Below, one piece after another: positions 24,865 to 33,341 of a DNA stretch of 64,000 nucleotides; the first letter of the stretch is position 1; every line of letters starts with the position of its first letter. The notes under the pieces were generated by a model. The model was given only the letters and a program-made list of their open reading frames with translations, did not search any database and was not told the origin of the DNA. The translations under genes were made by a program, and so were the position numbers. Origin of the DNA: Rhodobacterales bacterium (lineage in GTDB: Bacteria; Pseudomonadota; Alphaproteobacteria; Rhodobacterales; Rhodobacteraceae); the NCBI GenBank assembly GCA_002748265.1, contig PDRY01000013.1, positions 62,001 to 126,000 on the forward strand, given 5' to 3'.

Positions 24865-26093
24865 GCCGTACGATACCCCTGACCGAGGCCCGGAGCCTTC
24901 CGCTCTGGCGCCGCCCCGTGGCGCTGTTGACGCTGATGGCGCTCGCCATGCCGGTGGCCTTTGCCACCTGGTCCGCGCTGCTCAACAACTTCGTCATCGA
25001 GGTGGCCGGGTTCGACGGATCGGATATCGGCTGGCTGCATTCGGTGCGCGAAATTCCGGGCTTTCTCGCCATTGGGGTGATCGCTCTCATCATGGTGATC
25101 CGTGAACAGGTGCTGGGGCTGCTCAGCCTCGTTCTGCTGGGCGTGGCGACGGCGGTAACCGCGCAGTTTCCGACCTTGGGCGGGATCATGACGATCACGC
25201 TGCTCAGCTCGATCGGCTTTCACTATTACGAGACGGTCAATCAGTCGCTTCAACTCCAGTGGATCGAAAAGGATCGCGCGCCGCAGGTGCTGGGCTGGCT
25301 TCTGGCGGCCGGGTCCGGTGCGACGCTGGTGGCCTATCTGCTGATCGCTGCGCTTTGGGACCGGCTGGGGCTGACCTACGGGATAGTCTACGCTGTTGCG
25401 GGCGGCGTGACGGCGGTGATCGCCGTCTTTGCGCTTCTGGCCTATCCGCAGTTCGAAGCCCCCAATCCGCAGCGCAAGCAGTTCGTGCTGCGCAAGCGCT
25501 ACTGGCTCTACTATGCGCTGCAATTCATGGCCGGAGCGCGGCGGCAGATCTTTGTCGTCTTCGCGGGCTTCATGATGGTCGAGCGGTTCGGTTTTGAGGT
25601 GCACGAAGTCACCGCGCTCTACCTCATCAACCTCATCGCCAATATCGTTCTGGCACCGCTCTTTGGTCGTGCGGTGGCCGTTTGGGGCGAGCGCCGGGCG
25701 CTGATCTTTGAATATGTCGGGCTCGCGCTTGTGTTTGCGGCCTATGGCGGGGTCTATCTGTTCGGCTGGGGCGTTGCTCTGGCTGCGGCGCTCTATGTGA
25801 TCGACCACATGTTCTTTGCCCTGGCTCTGGCGCTGAAGACCTATTTCCAGAAGATCGCGGATCCAGGCGATATCGCCCCTACGGCGGCGGTGGCGTTCAC
25901 CATCAACCACATCGCGGCGGTGTTCCTGCCCGCGCTGCTGGGCTATCTGTGGCTGGCCTCCCCGGCGAGCGTTTTTGGGCTGGCGGCGGGGATGGCGTGC
26001 ATCTCTCTGGCTCTGGCGCTGATGATCCCGCGCCACCCGGCGCCCGGTCACGAAACGGTGTTTGCGGGGCGTAAAGCTCTGGCGACGGCCTGA
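24861..26093 (+). CDS. Major facilitator superfamily transporter
   Basis: The 410-residue inner-membrane protein has about twelve hydrophobic helices. The N-terminal half includes LLNNFVIEVAGFDGSDIGWLHSVREIPGF, and a basic loop PNPQRKQFVLRKRYWLY separates the halves. ATG 24861 lies in a 4-bp overlap with the hydrolase gene. The conserved first-helix wording resembles a proteobacterial MFS group of unknown substrate. Coupling suggests the transporter moves a substrate or product of that hydrolase. Confidence 0.85.
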   Translation: MSRTIPLTEARSLPLWRRPVALLTLMALAMPVAFATWSALLNNFVIEVAGFDGSDIGWLHSVREIPGFLAIGVIALIMVIREQVLGLLSLVLLGVATAVTAQFPTLGGIMTITLLSSIGFHYYETVNQSLQLQWIEKDRAPQVLGWLLAAGSGATLVAYLLIAALWDRLGLTYGIVYAVAGGVTAVIAVFALLAYPQFEAPNPQRKQFVLRKRYWLYYALQFMAGARRQIFVVFAGFMMVERFGFEVHEVTALYLINLIANIVLAPLFGRAVAVWGERRALIFEYVGLALVFAAYGGVYLFGWGVALAAALYVIDHMFFALALALKTYFQKIADPGDIAPTAAVAFTINHIAAVFLPALLGYLWLASPASVFGLAAGMACISLALALMIPRHPAPGHETVFAGRKALATA

Positions 26094-26129
26094 GCCCATG
26101 CCTATCTTTCCCGCAAAGGAGGACCGCCC

Positions 26130-26774
26130 ATGTTCGGCCTGAGCAAGAAATCCCACATGGTGAGCGCGCAGGAGGCTCTGCCCGGTCGCGCCGATCCGAT
26201 CCCCACAGCTTCGCAGCATTACGTCAGCGGTGCGCCTCTTTCGCAAACTGTGCCCGAAGGGCTGGAAGAAGGCGTTTTTGCCATGGGCTGCTTTTGGGGC
26301 GTGGAGCGGCTGTTCTGGCCGCTGCCCGGGGTGGCGGCGACCATGGTGGGCTATGCTGGGGGCTACACCCCCAACCCGACCTATGAAGAGGTCTGCACCG
26401 GCAAGACAGGCCACACCGAAGTGGTCCGGGTGCTGTTCGATCCGGCGCAGATCTCCTTTGGGGAGCTGCTCAAGGTATTCTGGGAGAACCACGACCCGAC
26501 CCAGGGGATGCGGCAGGGCAATGACCAGGGGACGCAGTATCGCTCGGCCATCCTGACGGTCAGCGCTGCGCAGGCACAGGCCGCACGCGACAGTGCCGCC
26601 GCGATGGGCCCGCGTCTGAGCGCGCAAGGGCATGGCGCGATCACGACGGAGATCGCTCCGCTGGATGCGTTTTACATGGCCGAGGACTATCACCAGCAGT
26701 ATCTGGCCAAGAACCCGAATGGCTATTGCGGGATCAAGGGCACCGGCGTCACCTGTCCGATCGGGGTGGAATAG
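26130..26774 (+). CDS. msrA: Peptide methionine-S-sulfoxide reductase
   Basis: A 214-residue enzyme that repairs oxidised methionine. The active site [11 protein letters not shown] has catalytic C54. The family motifs [39 protein letters not shown] and [13 protein letters not shown] follow in order, and [13 protein letters not shown] near the C-terminus supplies resolving cysteines. It has an extra N-terminal segment of about 40 residues relative to short MsrA forms, and a strong AAAGGAGG site. Confidence 0.96.
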   Translation: MFGLSKKSHMVSAQEALPGRADPIPTASQHYVSGAPLSQTVPEGLEEGVFAMGCFWGVERLFWPLPGVAATMVGYAGGYTPNPTYEEVCTGKTGHTEVVRVLFDPAQISFGELLKVFWENHDPTQGMRQGNDQGTQYRSAILTVSAAQAQAARDSAAAMGPRLSAQGHGAITTEIAPLDAFYMAEDYHQQYLAKNPNGYCGIKGTGVTCPIGVE

Positions 26775-26839
26775 GGGTTGGGGCTGCCTGTCGGCTGCCC
26801 TATCTTGCGCCCATTCCTCGCGTGCGGAGCCACTGTCCC

Positions 26840-27769
26840 ATGATGCGCATACTGACCCTGACCGCTGGCCTTGCAGGCGCGGCGGGGCTGTCCCAGTTTC
26901 CTGAATTCTCGCAGCAATACCTGCAGCGGCTTGGCGGCGCGGTGGATGAGCTGCAGCGCGTGGTGGCGGATTTCGACGCGTCAGCCGAAGGCGTGGGCAT
27001 GACCCGTGATCAGGCGCTGTCAGCCCTGTCCGAAGGCGCGTTCCAGGAGGCCCGGCAGGCCGATATGCGGCGCACCATTGCCCGCGAGGCGCGGCTTTCC
27101 GCCGATCTGGCCGCGCTGCGCGACGCCAGCATGGCGCAGCGCGCGCTTCAACCGCAGCGCTTTACCGATCCCGAGATCGCAGCGGCCGCATGGGCCGATT
27201 TCAAGCCCGCCGTGCCCGTCACCCTGACGGGCGCAGGGTTCGCGGGGACTGGCTTCATCGTCGGAGGCGGCGTGTTCGCGGCCCTGCTGCGGCTGCTGGG
27301 CTGGCCCCTGCGCCGGTTGCGCGGGCGGGGCAAGACGCCCCGCGCGGAGCCGCAGGTGCCGCCCCGGCGCAGAACGCCCAGCGTCACCGCCGCAGATCAC
27401 GGGCCGCGCCCGGCGCTGCCCATCGGGTGGCTCGCGCGGACCAATGGACAGCCGCACAAGGTGGTTCAGGCGGGGCAGGCGCTTCAGGTGTCGGTGCTGT
27501 CGGTCGAGCCGGGCGATGTGATGAGCGGGCAGGGCGGGAAGGCCACTGATACGGTGCTGGTCTGCCTGGAGGGCCGGGGAGAGGTCACCCACGACGGCGA
27601 GACCCGCAGCCTCTCTGCCGGAGAGCTGGTCAGCCTGCCCCCCGGCGTGGCGCATCAGGTCCGCAATCTCGGGGAGGCGCCGCTGCGGCTCTTCTCGGTG
27701 GAGCCGAAAACGGCGCGCGCTCCGCGCGCCGAGCCGAAACCCGCGCCCGCGCTGAAGCGCGCAACCTGA
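26840..27769 (+). CDS. DUF2937 membrane protein fused to a cupin domain
   Basis: A 309-residue protein. Residues 1 to about 165 resemble DUF2937: MRILTLTAGLAGAAGLSQFPEFSQQYLQRL, a helical GMTRDQALSAL region, and a membrane helix in VTLTGAGFAGTGFIVGGGVFAALLRLL. After a basic Pro-rich linker (about 165-195) comes a C-terminal cupin. The second cupin motif is intact (GELVSLPPGVAHQVRN), but the first motif lacks the usual HxH metal ligands (PGDVMSGQGGKATD). A metal-free, ligand-sensing role is possible. The frame is uninterrupted. The function is unknown. Confidence 0.75.
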   Translation: MMRILTLTAGLAGAAGLSQFPEFSQQYLQRLGGAVDELQRVVADFDASAEGVGMTRDQALSALSEGAFQEARQADMRRTIAREARLSADLAALRDASMAQRALQPQRFTDPEIAAAAWADFKPAVPVTLTGAGFAGTGFIVGGGVFAALLRLLGWPLRRLRGRGKTPRAEPQVPPRRRTPSVTAADHGPRPALPIGWLARTNGQPHKVVQAGQALQVSVLSVEPGDVMSGQGGKATDTVLVCLEGRGEVTHDGETRSLSAGELVSLPPGVAHQVRNLGEAPLRLFSVEPKTARAPRAEPKPAPALKRAT

Positions 27770-27808
27770 CCGCTTGACCCCAACAGGACCAAGGCCCAAG
27801 ACAGCCCC

Positions 27809-29110
27809 ATGAGCACCCCAGCCCCCTTTTCGCGCCACGAGCGCATGATCGCCTGGCGCTATGTGCGCGCCCGCCGCGCCGAGGGCGGGGTGAGCGTGAT
27901 GACATGGATCAGCCTGATCGGCGTGACCCTCGCCGTCTTTGCCCTGATCGCGGTGATGTCGGTCCGCTCCGGATTTCGCAGCGATTTCGTGGACACGATC
28001 GTGGGGGCAAACCCCCATGTGACCCTGCATCAGGTGGTCGAGGAAACCCGCGTGATCGAAGGGTTTGAGGTCAAAACCCGCACGACCGGCTTCACCGATT
28101 ACCTTGACGCCGCCGCCCGCGCCGCTGCCGTTCCTGGTGTGGTGCGCGCCGCGCCCGTGGTGCGCGCGCAAATCCTGGCCAGCCGGGGCGGGGCCAACGC
28201 TTTTGTCGATGTCCATGGCATCGCTCTGGACGATTTGCGCAACGTGCCTGGCGTGGCGCAATCCGAAATCACACGTGGGTCGCTCGACCGCTTTGACGAG
28301 GGCATCGCCATCGGGGAAGGTGTGGCCAACAGCCTTGGTGTGCTGGTCGGGGACCGGGTGCGGCTGATCTCGCCCGAGGGGGTCTCGACCGCCGCGGGGC
28401 AAAGCTACCGCACCGGCACGCAGGAGGTGGTCTATATCTTCCGCACCGGACGCTGGGACATCGACCAGAGCCGGGTCTACATGCCGCTGAGCGAAGCGCA
28501 GAGCTTCTTCTCGCGCGAGGGGAAGGCCGACCAGATCGAAATCATGATCGACGATCCCGAGAACGCGCAGGCGATGGCGCCGCTGATCGCCTCGGCCACG
28601 GGCGGGCGGGTCTTTGCGCGGACCTGGCAGGACTATGTCGGGGCGTTTCTGCGGGCGCTCACCGTCGAGGACAATATGATGTTCATCATCATGGCGATCC
28701 TCGTTCTGATCGCGTCGATGAATATCATCTCCGGCTTGATCATGCTGGTGAAGAACAAGGGCCGCGACATCGGCATCTTGCGCACCATGGGGCTGACCGA
28801 AGGCTCGGTGCTGCGGATCTTCTTCATCTGCGGGGCCGGGATCGGCACGCTGGGCACGGTGCTGGGGGTGATCCTGGGCTGCCTGTTCGCCATCTATATC
28901 GACCAGATCTTCAGCTTCGTGAACTGGGCCATGGGCGGCGGGGTCTGGGATCCGTCGATCCGGGGTATCTATGCCGTTCCGGCCGAGCTGCGGCTGGCCG
29001 ATGTGCTTAAGGCGGTGGTGCTGTCGCTGTCGCTGAGCTGGATCGTCACGATCTTCCCCGCCCGCCGTGCGGCGCGGATGAACCCGGTGGAGGCCCTTCG
29101 CTATGAGTGA
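27809..29110 (+). CDS. lolC: Lipoprotein-releasing ABC permease (LolC/LolE family)
   Basis: The 433-residue inner-membrane protein extracts outer-membrane lipoproteins. Topology fits the family: one N-terminal membrane helix (WISLIGVTLAVFALIAVMSV, about residues 32-51), a large periplasmic domain, and three C-terminal helices (IIMAILVLIASMNIISGL onward). The N-terminal RYVRARRAEGGVSV motif and the C-terminal ARRAARMNPVEALRYE end are characteristic. Only one permease gene is present, as in alphaproteobacteria using a homodimeric LolC/E-type protein. It overlaps lolD by 8 bp. Confidence 0.93.
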   Translation: MSTPAPFSRHERMIAWRYVRARRAEGGVSVMTWISLIGVTLAVFALIAVMSVRSGFRSDFVDTIVGANPHVTLHQVVEETRVIEGFEVKTRTTGFTDYLDAAARAAAVPGVVRAAPVVRAQILASRGGANAFVDVHGIALDDLRNVPGVAQSEITRGSLDRFDEGIAIGEGVANSLGVLVGDRVRLISPEGVSTAAGQSYRTGTQEVVYIFRTGRWDIDQSRVYMPLSEAQSFFSREGKADQIEIMIDDPENAQAMAPLIASATGGRVFARTWQDYVGAFLRALTVEDNMMFIIMAILVLIASMNIISGLIMLVKNKGRDIGILRTMGLTEGSVLRIFFICGAGIGTLGTVLGVILGCLFAIYIDQIFSFVNWAMGGGVWDPSIRGIYAVPAELRLADVLKAVVLSLSLSWIVTIFPARRAARMNPVEALRYE

Positions 29111-29783
29111 TGCGCTGCGCATGGTCGGGGTGACCAAGGGCTATAACCATGGCCAGCCCAATCAGATCGACGTTCTGCGGGGCGTGGATCTGACCGTCGC
29201 CCCCGGAGAGATCGTCGCGCTTGTGGCGCCTTCCGGGGCGGGGAAATCCACCTTGCTGCACATTGCCGGGCTGCTGGATCAGGCCGATCAGGGAACGGTC
29301 GAGATCGGCGGCACAGATGTCTCGGGCCTTTCGGATCGCAAACGCACGGCGCTGCGCCGCGATGGGGTGGGGTTCGTCTATCAGTTCCACCACTTGCTGC
29401 CGGAGTTCTCGGCGCTCGAAAACATCGTCCTGCCACAGCTCGCCGCCGGGGCCGCGTCCGGGGCTGCGAAAGCGCGGGCCATGGATCTTCTGGCGAAGGT
29501 CGGCGTGGACGCGCGGGCCGATCACCGCCCGGCGGCTTTGTCTGGCGGAGAGCAACAGCGCGTCGCCTTCTGCCGCGCGCTTGCCAATGCGCCGGGGCTT
29601 TTGCTGGCGGACGAGCCAACCGGCAATCTGGATCCTGCAACGTCTGATCGGGTGTTCGATGTGCTGCTGGGGCTGGTGCGCGACACCGGGCTGGCGGCGC
29701 TGATTGCGACCCACAACCTTGAGCTGGCCGGGCGCATGGACCGACAGCTTCGGCTCGATCAGGGGCGGCTGACCCCGGTCTGA
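29103..29783 (+). CDS. lolD: Lipoprotein-releasing ABC ATPase LolD
   Basis: The 226-residue cytoplasmic ATPase has Walker A APSGAGKST (Ala at the first position where Gly is usual), a Q-loop FVYQFHHLLPEFSALEN, the LolD-type signature LSGGEQQR, Walker B LLLADEPTGNLD and the H-loop IATHN. The FHHLLPEF segment is characteristic of LolD rather than of MacB. It powers the LolC/E permease encoded immediately upstream. Confidence 0.94.
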   Translation: MSDALRMVGVTKGYNHGQPNQIDVLRGVDLTVAPGEIVALVAPSGAGKSTLLHIAGLLDQADQGTVEIGGTDVSGLSDRKRTALRRDGVGFVYQFHHLLPEFSALENIVLPQLAAGAASGAAKARAMDLLAKVGVDARADHRPAALSGGEQQRVAFCRALANAPGLLLADEPTGNLDPATSDRVFDVLLGLVRDTGLAALIATHNLELAGRMDRQLRLDQGRLTPV

Positions 29784-29853
29784 CGGGATCGCTCTGGCCA
29801 AGCGCCGCCGCCCGCGCCATTGTGGCCCCAAACCGATTGAAGGAAGTCTCGCG

Positions 29854-30261
29854 ATGAACCGCTCCGTCCTCTTCGCCCCGTTGATCGCTCTGGCCGCTGC
29901 GTGCCAGCCTGTCGAAAGCCCCGATGTGACACAGGCCGCGGGTTTCTACGCCGACAATTGCACCGCCTGCCATGGCGCGGACGGGCGCGGCAACGGAGAG
30001 ATGGCAGCCCATCTCATTACGCCGCCGCAGGATCTGACCACGCTGTCAAAGCGCAATGGCGGGACCTTCCCGCGCGATTACGTCATGAGCACGATTGACG
30101 GCTATCAGCGGGGGGAGCATTTCTCGGCCGCGATGCCGGAATTCGGGGTGCTCGATCTGGGTGAGACGGTCATCGTCGAGGACGAGAACGGCAACGGAGA
30201 GCCCGTCCCCGCGATGCTGCTGGCGCTGACGGACTATCTGGAAAGCATCCAGGCGGAATAA
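29854..30261 (+). CDS. Membrane-anchored mono-haem c-type cytochrome
   Basis: The 135-residue protein has a lipobox ending LAAAC (C17) and a haem c motif CTACH (residues 36-40) followed by GADGRGNGEMAAHL. A candidate distal methionine lies in AAMPEFGVLD. It should be a periplasm-facing lipoprotein carrying electrons. The redox partner is not evident from neighbours. A GGAAG site precedes the ATG. Confidence 0.88.
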   Translation: MNRSVLFAPLIALAAACQPVESPDVTQAAGFYADNCTACHGADGRGNGEMAAHLITPPQDLTTLSKRNGGTFPRDYVMSTIDGYQRGEHFSAAMPEFGVLDLGETVIVEDENGNGEPVPAMLLALTDYLESIQAE

Positions 30262-30344
30262 TTCCATCACTGCGTCTGACAACCCCGTGAGAGGGGTTGG
30301 GCAGGCGCCGCTCGCGCGGCATGGTCTTCTCAAAGGAGATCACC

Positions 30345-30986
30345 ATGCGCCTCAAATTCCTGTTGCCCGCCGCTTTCGCGGTTCTCGCGGCCCCGGCACT
30401 TGCCGGACAAGTGTCGTTCTCCGGTTGGGAGGAACAGCGCTTTGCCCTGTTCTCCAAGGTGAATTTCAGCGGGCAGGGGGCGCGGCTTTCCATAGCGGCG
30501 GATGATGCCGCATCGCTCACCTACAGCCGCTTGCCACGATCGGAATGGGGCGCGCGCGCCGCCAGCTGGACATGGGCGGTGCAGCAGTCGGTTCCGGCCA
30601 CGGACCTGACCCGCAAGGGCGGGGATGATCGCAACATTGCGCTCTATTTCGTGTTCCTGCCCGAGGCGCGGGCAGAGGCACTCTCTGGTGCGCGAGTATC
30701 GCGCCTCCTGCAACAGGACGATGTGCGCACGTTGGTTTATGTCTGGGGCGGGAGCCACGGGCGCGGCGCGCGGCTGAGCTCTCCCTATCTTGGGCCGCGG
30801 GGTCAGACGGTTGTCCTGCGCGGGGCCGGCACGGGGCAGGCCCGCGAAAACGTTGATCTAGCGGGGGACTACGCGCGCGCCTTTGGTGGTGCGCCGGGCG
30901 CGCTCGTGGGGCTTGCCGTATCTGCCGATAGCGACGACACGGACAGCCGCATCCGTGCCGTGGTCGAAGGGCTGGCCCTGCGCTAG
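30345..30986 (+). CDS. Exported DUF3047-family protein
   Basis: A 213-residue protein with a signal peptide (MRLKFLLPAAFAVLAAPALA) behind an AAAGGAG site. Features of DUF3047 are a WSWTWAVQ-like segment (ASWTWAVQQSVPATDL), the RNIALYFVF strand, a TLVYVWGG motif near the middle and SDTDDTDS-like residues (VSADSDDTDSRIRAVVEGL) at the end. Periplasmic, function unknown. Its 3' end overlaps the convergent hisN by 4 bp. Confidence 0.82.
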   Translation: MRLKFLLPAAFAVLAAPALAGQVSFSGWEEQRFALFSKVNFSGQGARLSIAADDAASLTYSRLPRSEWGARAASWTWAVQQSVPATDLTRKGGDDRNIALYFVFLPEARAEALSGARVSRLLQQDDVRTLVYVWGGSHGRGARLSSPYLGPRGQTVVLRGAGTGQARENVDLAGDYARAFGGAPGALVGLAVSADSDDTDSRIRAVVEGLALR

Positions 30987-31777
30987 CCGTTCAGCAGAGC
31001 AACCGCTTCGGCGTGGATCTGCGGATTGGCGGCCGCAATGGCGCGGCCCCCGCCATGGGCCGCGCCGCCGGTCCAGTCGGTGACGAGGCCCCCGGCGGCT
31101 TCCACGACGGCGATGGGCGCGCAGATGTCATAAGGGGCGAGCCCCGCTTCGATCACCAGATCAATCTGCCCCGCCGCCAGCAGAGCATAGGCATAGCAAT
31201 CCATCCCATAGCGTGTCAGCCGTGCGGCTTGCGCCACGCGGGCGAAGGCGGCGCCCTCTTCGGGCGTGCCGACTTCTGGGAAGGTGGTGAAAACCGTCGC
31301 CTCTGACAGGGCGCGTGGGGCGCGCGTTTTCAGGGGGGTGGTGCCATGCGGTCCGCGCAGCTCGGCGTGGCCGAACCCTCCGATGAAGCGCTCTCCGATA
31401 TAGGGCTGGTCGATGATCCCAAAGCGCGGGCCGTTGTCGTCGTTCAGGGAGATCAGAACGCCCCAGGTCGGCGTCCCGCTGATATAGCCGCGCGTTCCGT
31501 CGATGGGATCGAGCACCCAGGTCAGTCCGCTGCTGCCTGTGGTTGTGCCGTGCTCTTCGCCAAGGATGCCATCCTGAGGCCGCGCGCGGGCAAGAATGTC
31601 GCGCATGGCGGCTTCGGCGTCGCGGTCGGCCTGGGTGACGGGATCGAAGACGCCTTTCCCGTCTTTGTGGTCCGTGCGCAGATCGCTGGTGCGAAAGTGG
31701 CGGAGGGTCACGGGGCGCGCCGTATCTGCAAGCGCATGCGCCGTTTCGATCAGGGAAGGCAGGTCGGCTTCATCCAT
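30983..31777 (-). CDS. hisN: Inositol-monophosphatase-family phosphatase, probable histidinol-phosphatase
   Basis: A 264-residue Mg2+/Li+-sensitive phosphatase. Metal ligands are visible in ILGEEHG (E74/E75), WVLDPIDGTRGYISG (D90, D93) and the late GLAPYDICAPIAVVEAAGG block containing the third Asp. The wording GTRGYISGTPTWGVLISL matches the HisN subgroup catalysing the last-but-one step of histidine synthesis. ATG 31777 follows AGGAG. Inositol- or other sugar-phosphatase activity cannot be excluded. Confidence 0.88.
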   Translation of the reverse strand: MDEADLPSLIETAHALADTARPVTLRHFRTSDLRTDHKDGKGVFDPVTQADRDAEAAMRDILARARPQDGILGEEHGTTTGSSGLTWVLDPIDGTRGYISGTPTWGVLISLNDDNGPRFGIIDQPYIGERFIGGFGHAELRGPHGTTPLKTRAPRALSEATVFTTFPEVGTPEEGAAFARVAQAARLTRYGMDCYAYALLAAGQIDLVIEAGLAPYDICAPIAVVEAAGGLVTDWTGGAAHGGGRAIAAANPQIHAEAVALLNG

Positions 31778-31831
31778 GGCGGGCTCCTGTAGCAGCCCTG
31801 TCGGGCTAGCGGGACGCTCCGCCGTGGTCAA

Positions 31832-32185
31832 TCAGCTTGCCGAGAGCACGCGCGCCAGATCGAACAATTTCTTCCGCTGCGCTTCCGGGATCGCGTAGTA
31901 GCTGCGCAACATTTCAAGCGCTTCACGGTCGGACAGAAGGTCTTCGTCCGGCGCGCGCTGTTCGTTGTCGGCCAAGCCATCAAAGAAGAACGACACCTTG
32001 ACGCCCAGAGATTCGGCGATGTCCCACAGCCGCGATGCGCTGACGCGGTTCATGCCGGTTTCATATTTCTGGATCTGCTGGAACCGAATGCCCACGGCCT
32101 CTGCCAGTTGTTGCTGGGTCGTGCCCAGCATCCAGCGGCGGTGACGGATGCGTTTTCCCACGTGAACGTCAACAGGGTGGGTCAT
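31832..32185 (-). CDS. XRE-family helix-turn-helix regulator
   Basis: The 117-residue protein has an N-terminal HTH_3 domain (VGKRIRHRRWMLGTTQQQLAEAVGIRFQQIQKYETGMNRVSASRL, about residues 9-53) and a helical C-terminal tail of about 50 residues. This is a common alphaproteobacterial single-domain regulator resembling the SinR/HipB-like group. It lies upstream of hisN on the same strand with 54 bp between. Targets unknown. Confidence 0.9.
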   Translation of the reverse strand: MTHPVDVHVGKRIRHRRWMLGTTQQQLAEAVGIRFQQIQKYETGMNRVSASRLWDIAESLGVKVSFFFDGLADNEQRAPDEDLLSDREALEMLRSYYAIPEAQRKKLFDLARVLSAS

Positions 32186-32381
32186 GGTCCGGTCCTTCTA
32201 CTCTGACGAGCGCGTAAACATGCGGCTCGACGTCACTTGTTGGACGGTGCCGCGCGACACGCAACGGTTGAACCCGGGAAACTACCTAAAGGTGCAGGGT
32301 GCTTTACGTTACGTCACCTTTGTCGCGCTTTCCGCTCGGGACGTCTTGGCGGCGAGGGGCGGGGCAGATTAGGCTTTGAGC

Positions 32382-33341
32382 ATGAAAGCTTTTCGCATCA
32401 CCGCGTTCGACGCCCCGCCCGCTCTGACCGAAACCGATCTCTCCGCGCCGGGCGCGGGGGAGGTCCAGCTTGAGATCGAAGCCTGCGGGTTGAATTTCGC
32501 GGATCTGCTGATGTCGCAGGGAAAATATCAGGACACACCGGAGCCGCCCTTCACCCTCGGCATGGAAGTCTGCGGCCGCGTGATCGCCCAAGGCGACGGT
32601 GTGACCAGCCCGGCCATTGGCACCCGCGTTGCGGTGTTCGGCGGCAACGGCGGGCTGGCGGAGCGGGGGAATTTCCCGGCGGCGCTGTGCCGCGAGGTGC
32701 CCGAGGGGATGACGCCAGAGCAGGCCGCTGCGTTCCAGGTCGCTTATGGGACGTCTCACCTTGGACTGACACGCCGGGCGCGGCTGCAGGAGGGTGAGAC
32801 CCTGCTGGTGCTCGGCGCGGCAGGCGGGGTCGGCTTGACGGCGGTCGAGATCGGCAAGGCGATGGGCGCGCGGGTCATTGCTGTCGCGCGCGGCGCTGAC
32901 AAGCTGGAGGTGGCCCGCAAGGCCGGGGCCGATCACGTGTTCGACGCCGCCGATGCCGATATCAAGGCCGAGGTCAAAGCCCTGGGCGGGGCCGATGTGG
33001 TCTATGATCCGGTCGGTGGCGATCTGTTCAAGGCGGCGATGGGGGCGACCCGGCCGGAAGGCCGCATTCTGACCATTGGATATGCCAGCGGCACGGTCCC
33101 GCAGATCCCGGCCAATATCCTGTTGGTCAAGAATATCGACGTGATCGGGTTCTACTGGGGCGCCTATCTCAAGTTTCGACCCGAAGCGCTGACGGACAGC
33201 CTCGCGGAACTCATGGGCTGGTTTTCCGAAGGGCGGCTGAACCCCCATGTCAGCCACGTCCTGCCCTTGGAAAAGGCCGCGGACGGGCTTGAGCTTCTGG
33301 CGACTCGCAAATCGACCGGCAAGGTCGTGATTGCCCCGTAA
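32382..33341 (+). CDS. NADPH:quinone reductase-like medium-chain dehydrogenase
   Basis: A 319-residue MDR-family oxidoreductase of the zinc-free quinone reductase type. It has CGLNFADLLMSQGKY near residue 32, the NADPH-binding LVLGAAGGVGLTAVEIGKAMGARVIA near 145, and DVVYDPVGGDLF near 207. No structural-zinc cysteine cluster is present. ATG 32382 is chosen over a TTG two codons upstream. It reduces quinones or acts on enoyl compounds; the native substrate is unknown. The next gene overlaps its 3' end. Confidence 0.9.
   Translation: MKAFRITAFDAPPALTETDLSAPGAGEVQLEIEACGLNFADLLMSQGKYQDTPEPPFTLGMEVCGRVIAQGDGVTSPAIGTRVAVFGGNGGLAERGNFPAALCREVPEGMTPEQAAAFQVAYGTSHLGLTRRARLQEGETLLVLGAAGGVGLTAVEIGKAMGARVIAVARGADKLEVARKAGADHVFDAADADIKAEVKALGGADVVYDPVGGDLFKAAMGATRPEGRILTIGYASGTVPQIPANILLVKNIDVIGFYWGAYLKFRPEALTDSLAELMGWFSEGRLNPHVSHVLPLEKAADGLELLATRKSTGKVVIAP

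Noticed and set aside
27020-29137. 705-codon minus-strand frame opposite the cupin fusion and lolC
   Set aside because: Spans two real plus-strand genes and has an Arg/His/Gly-rich composition with no motif.
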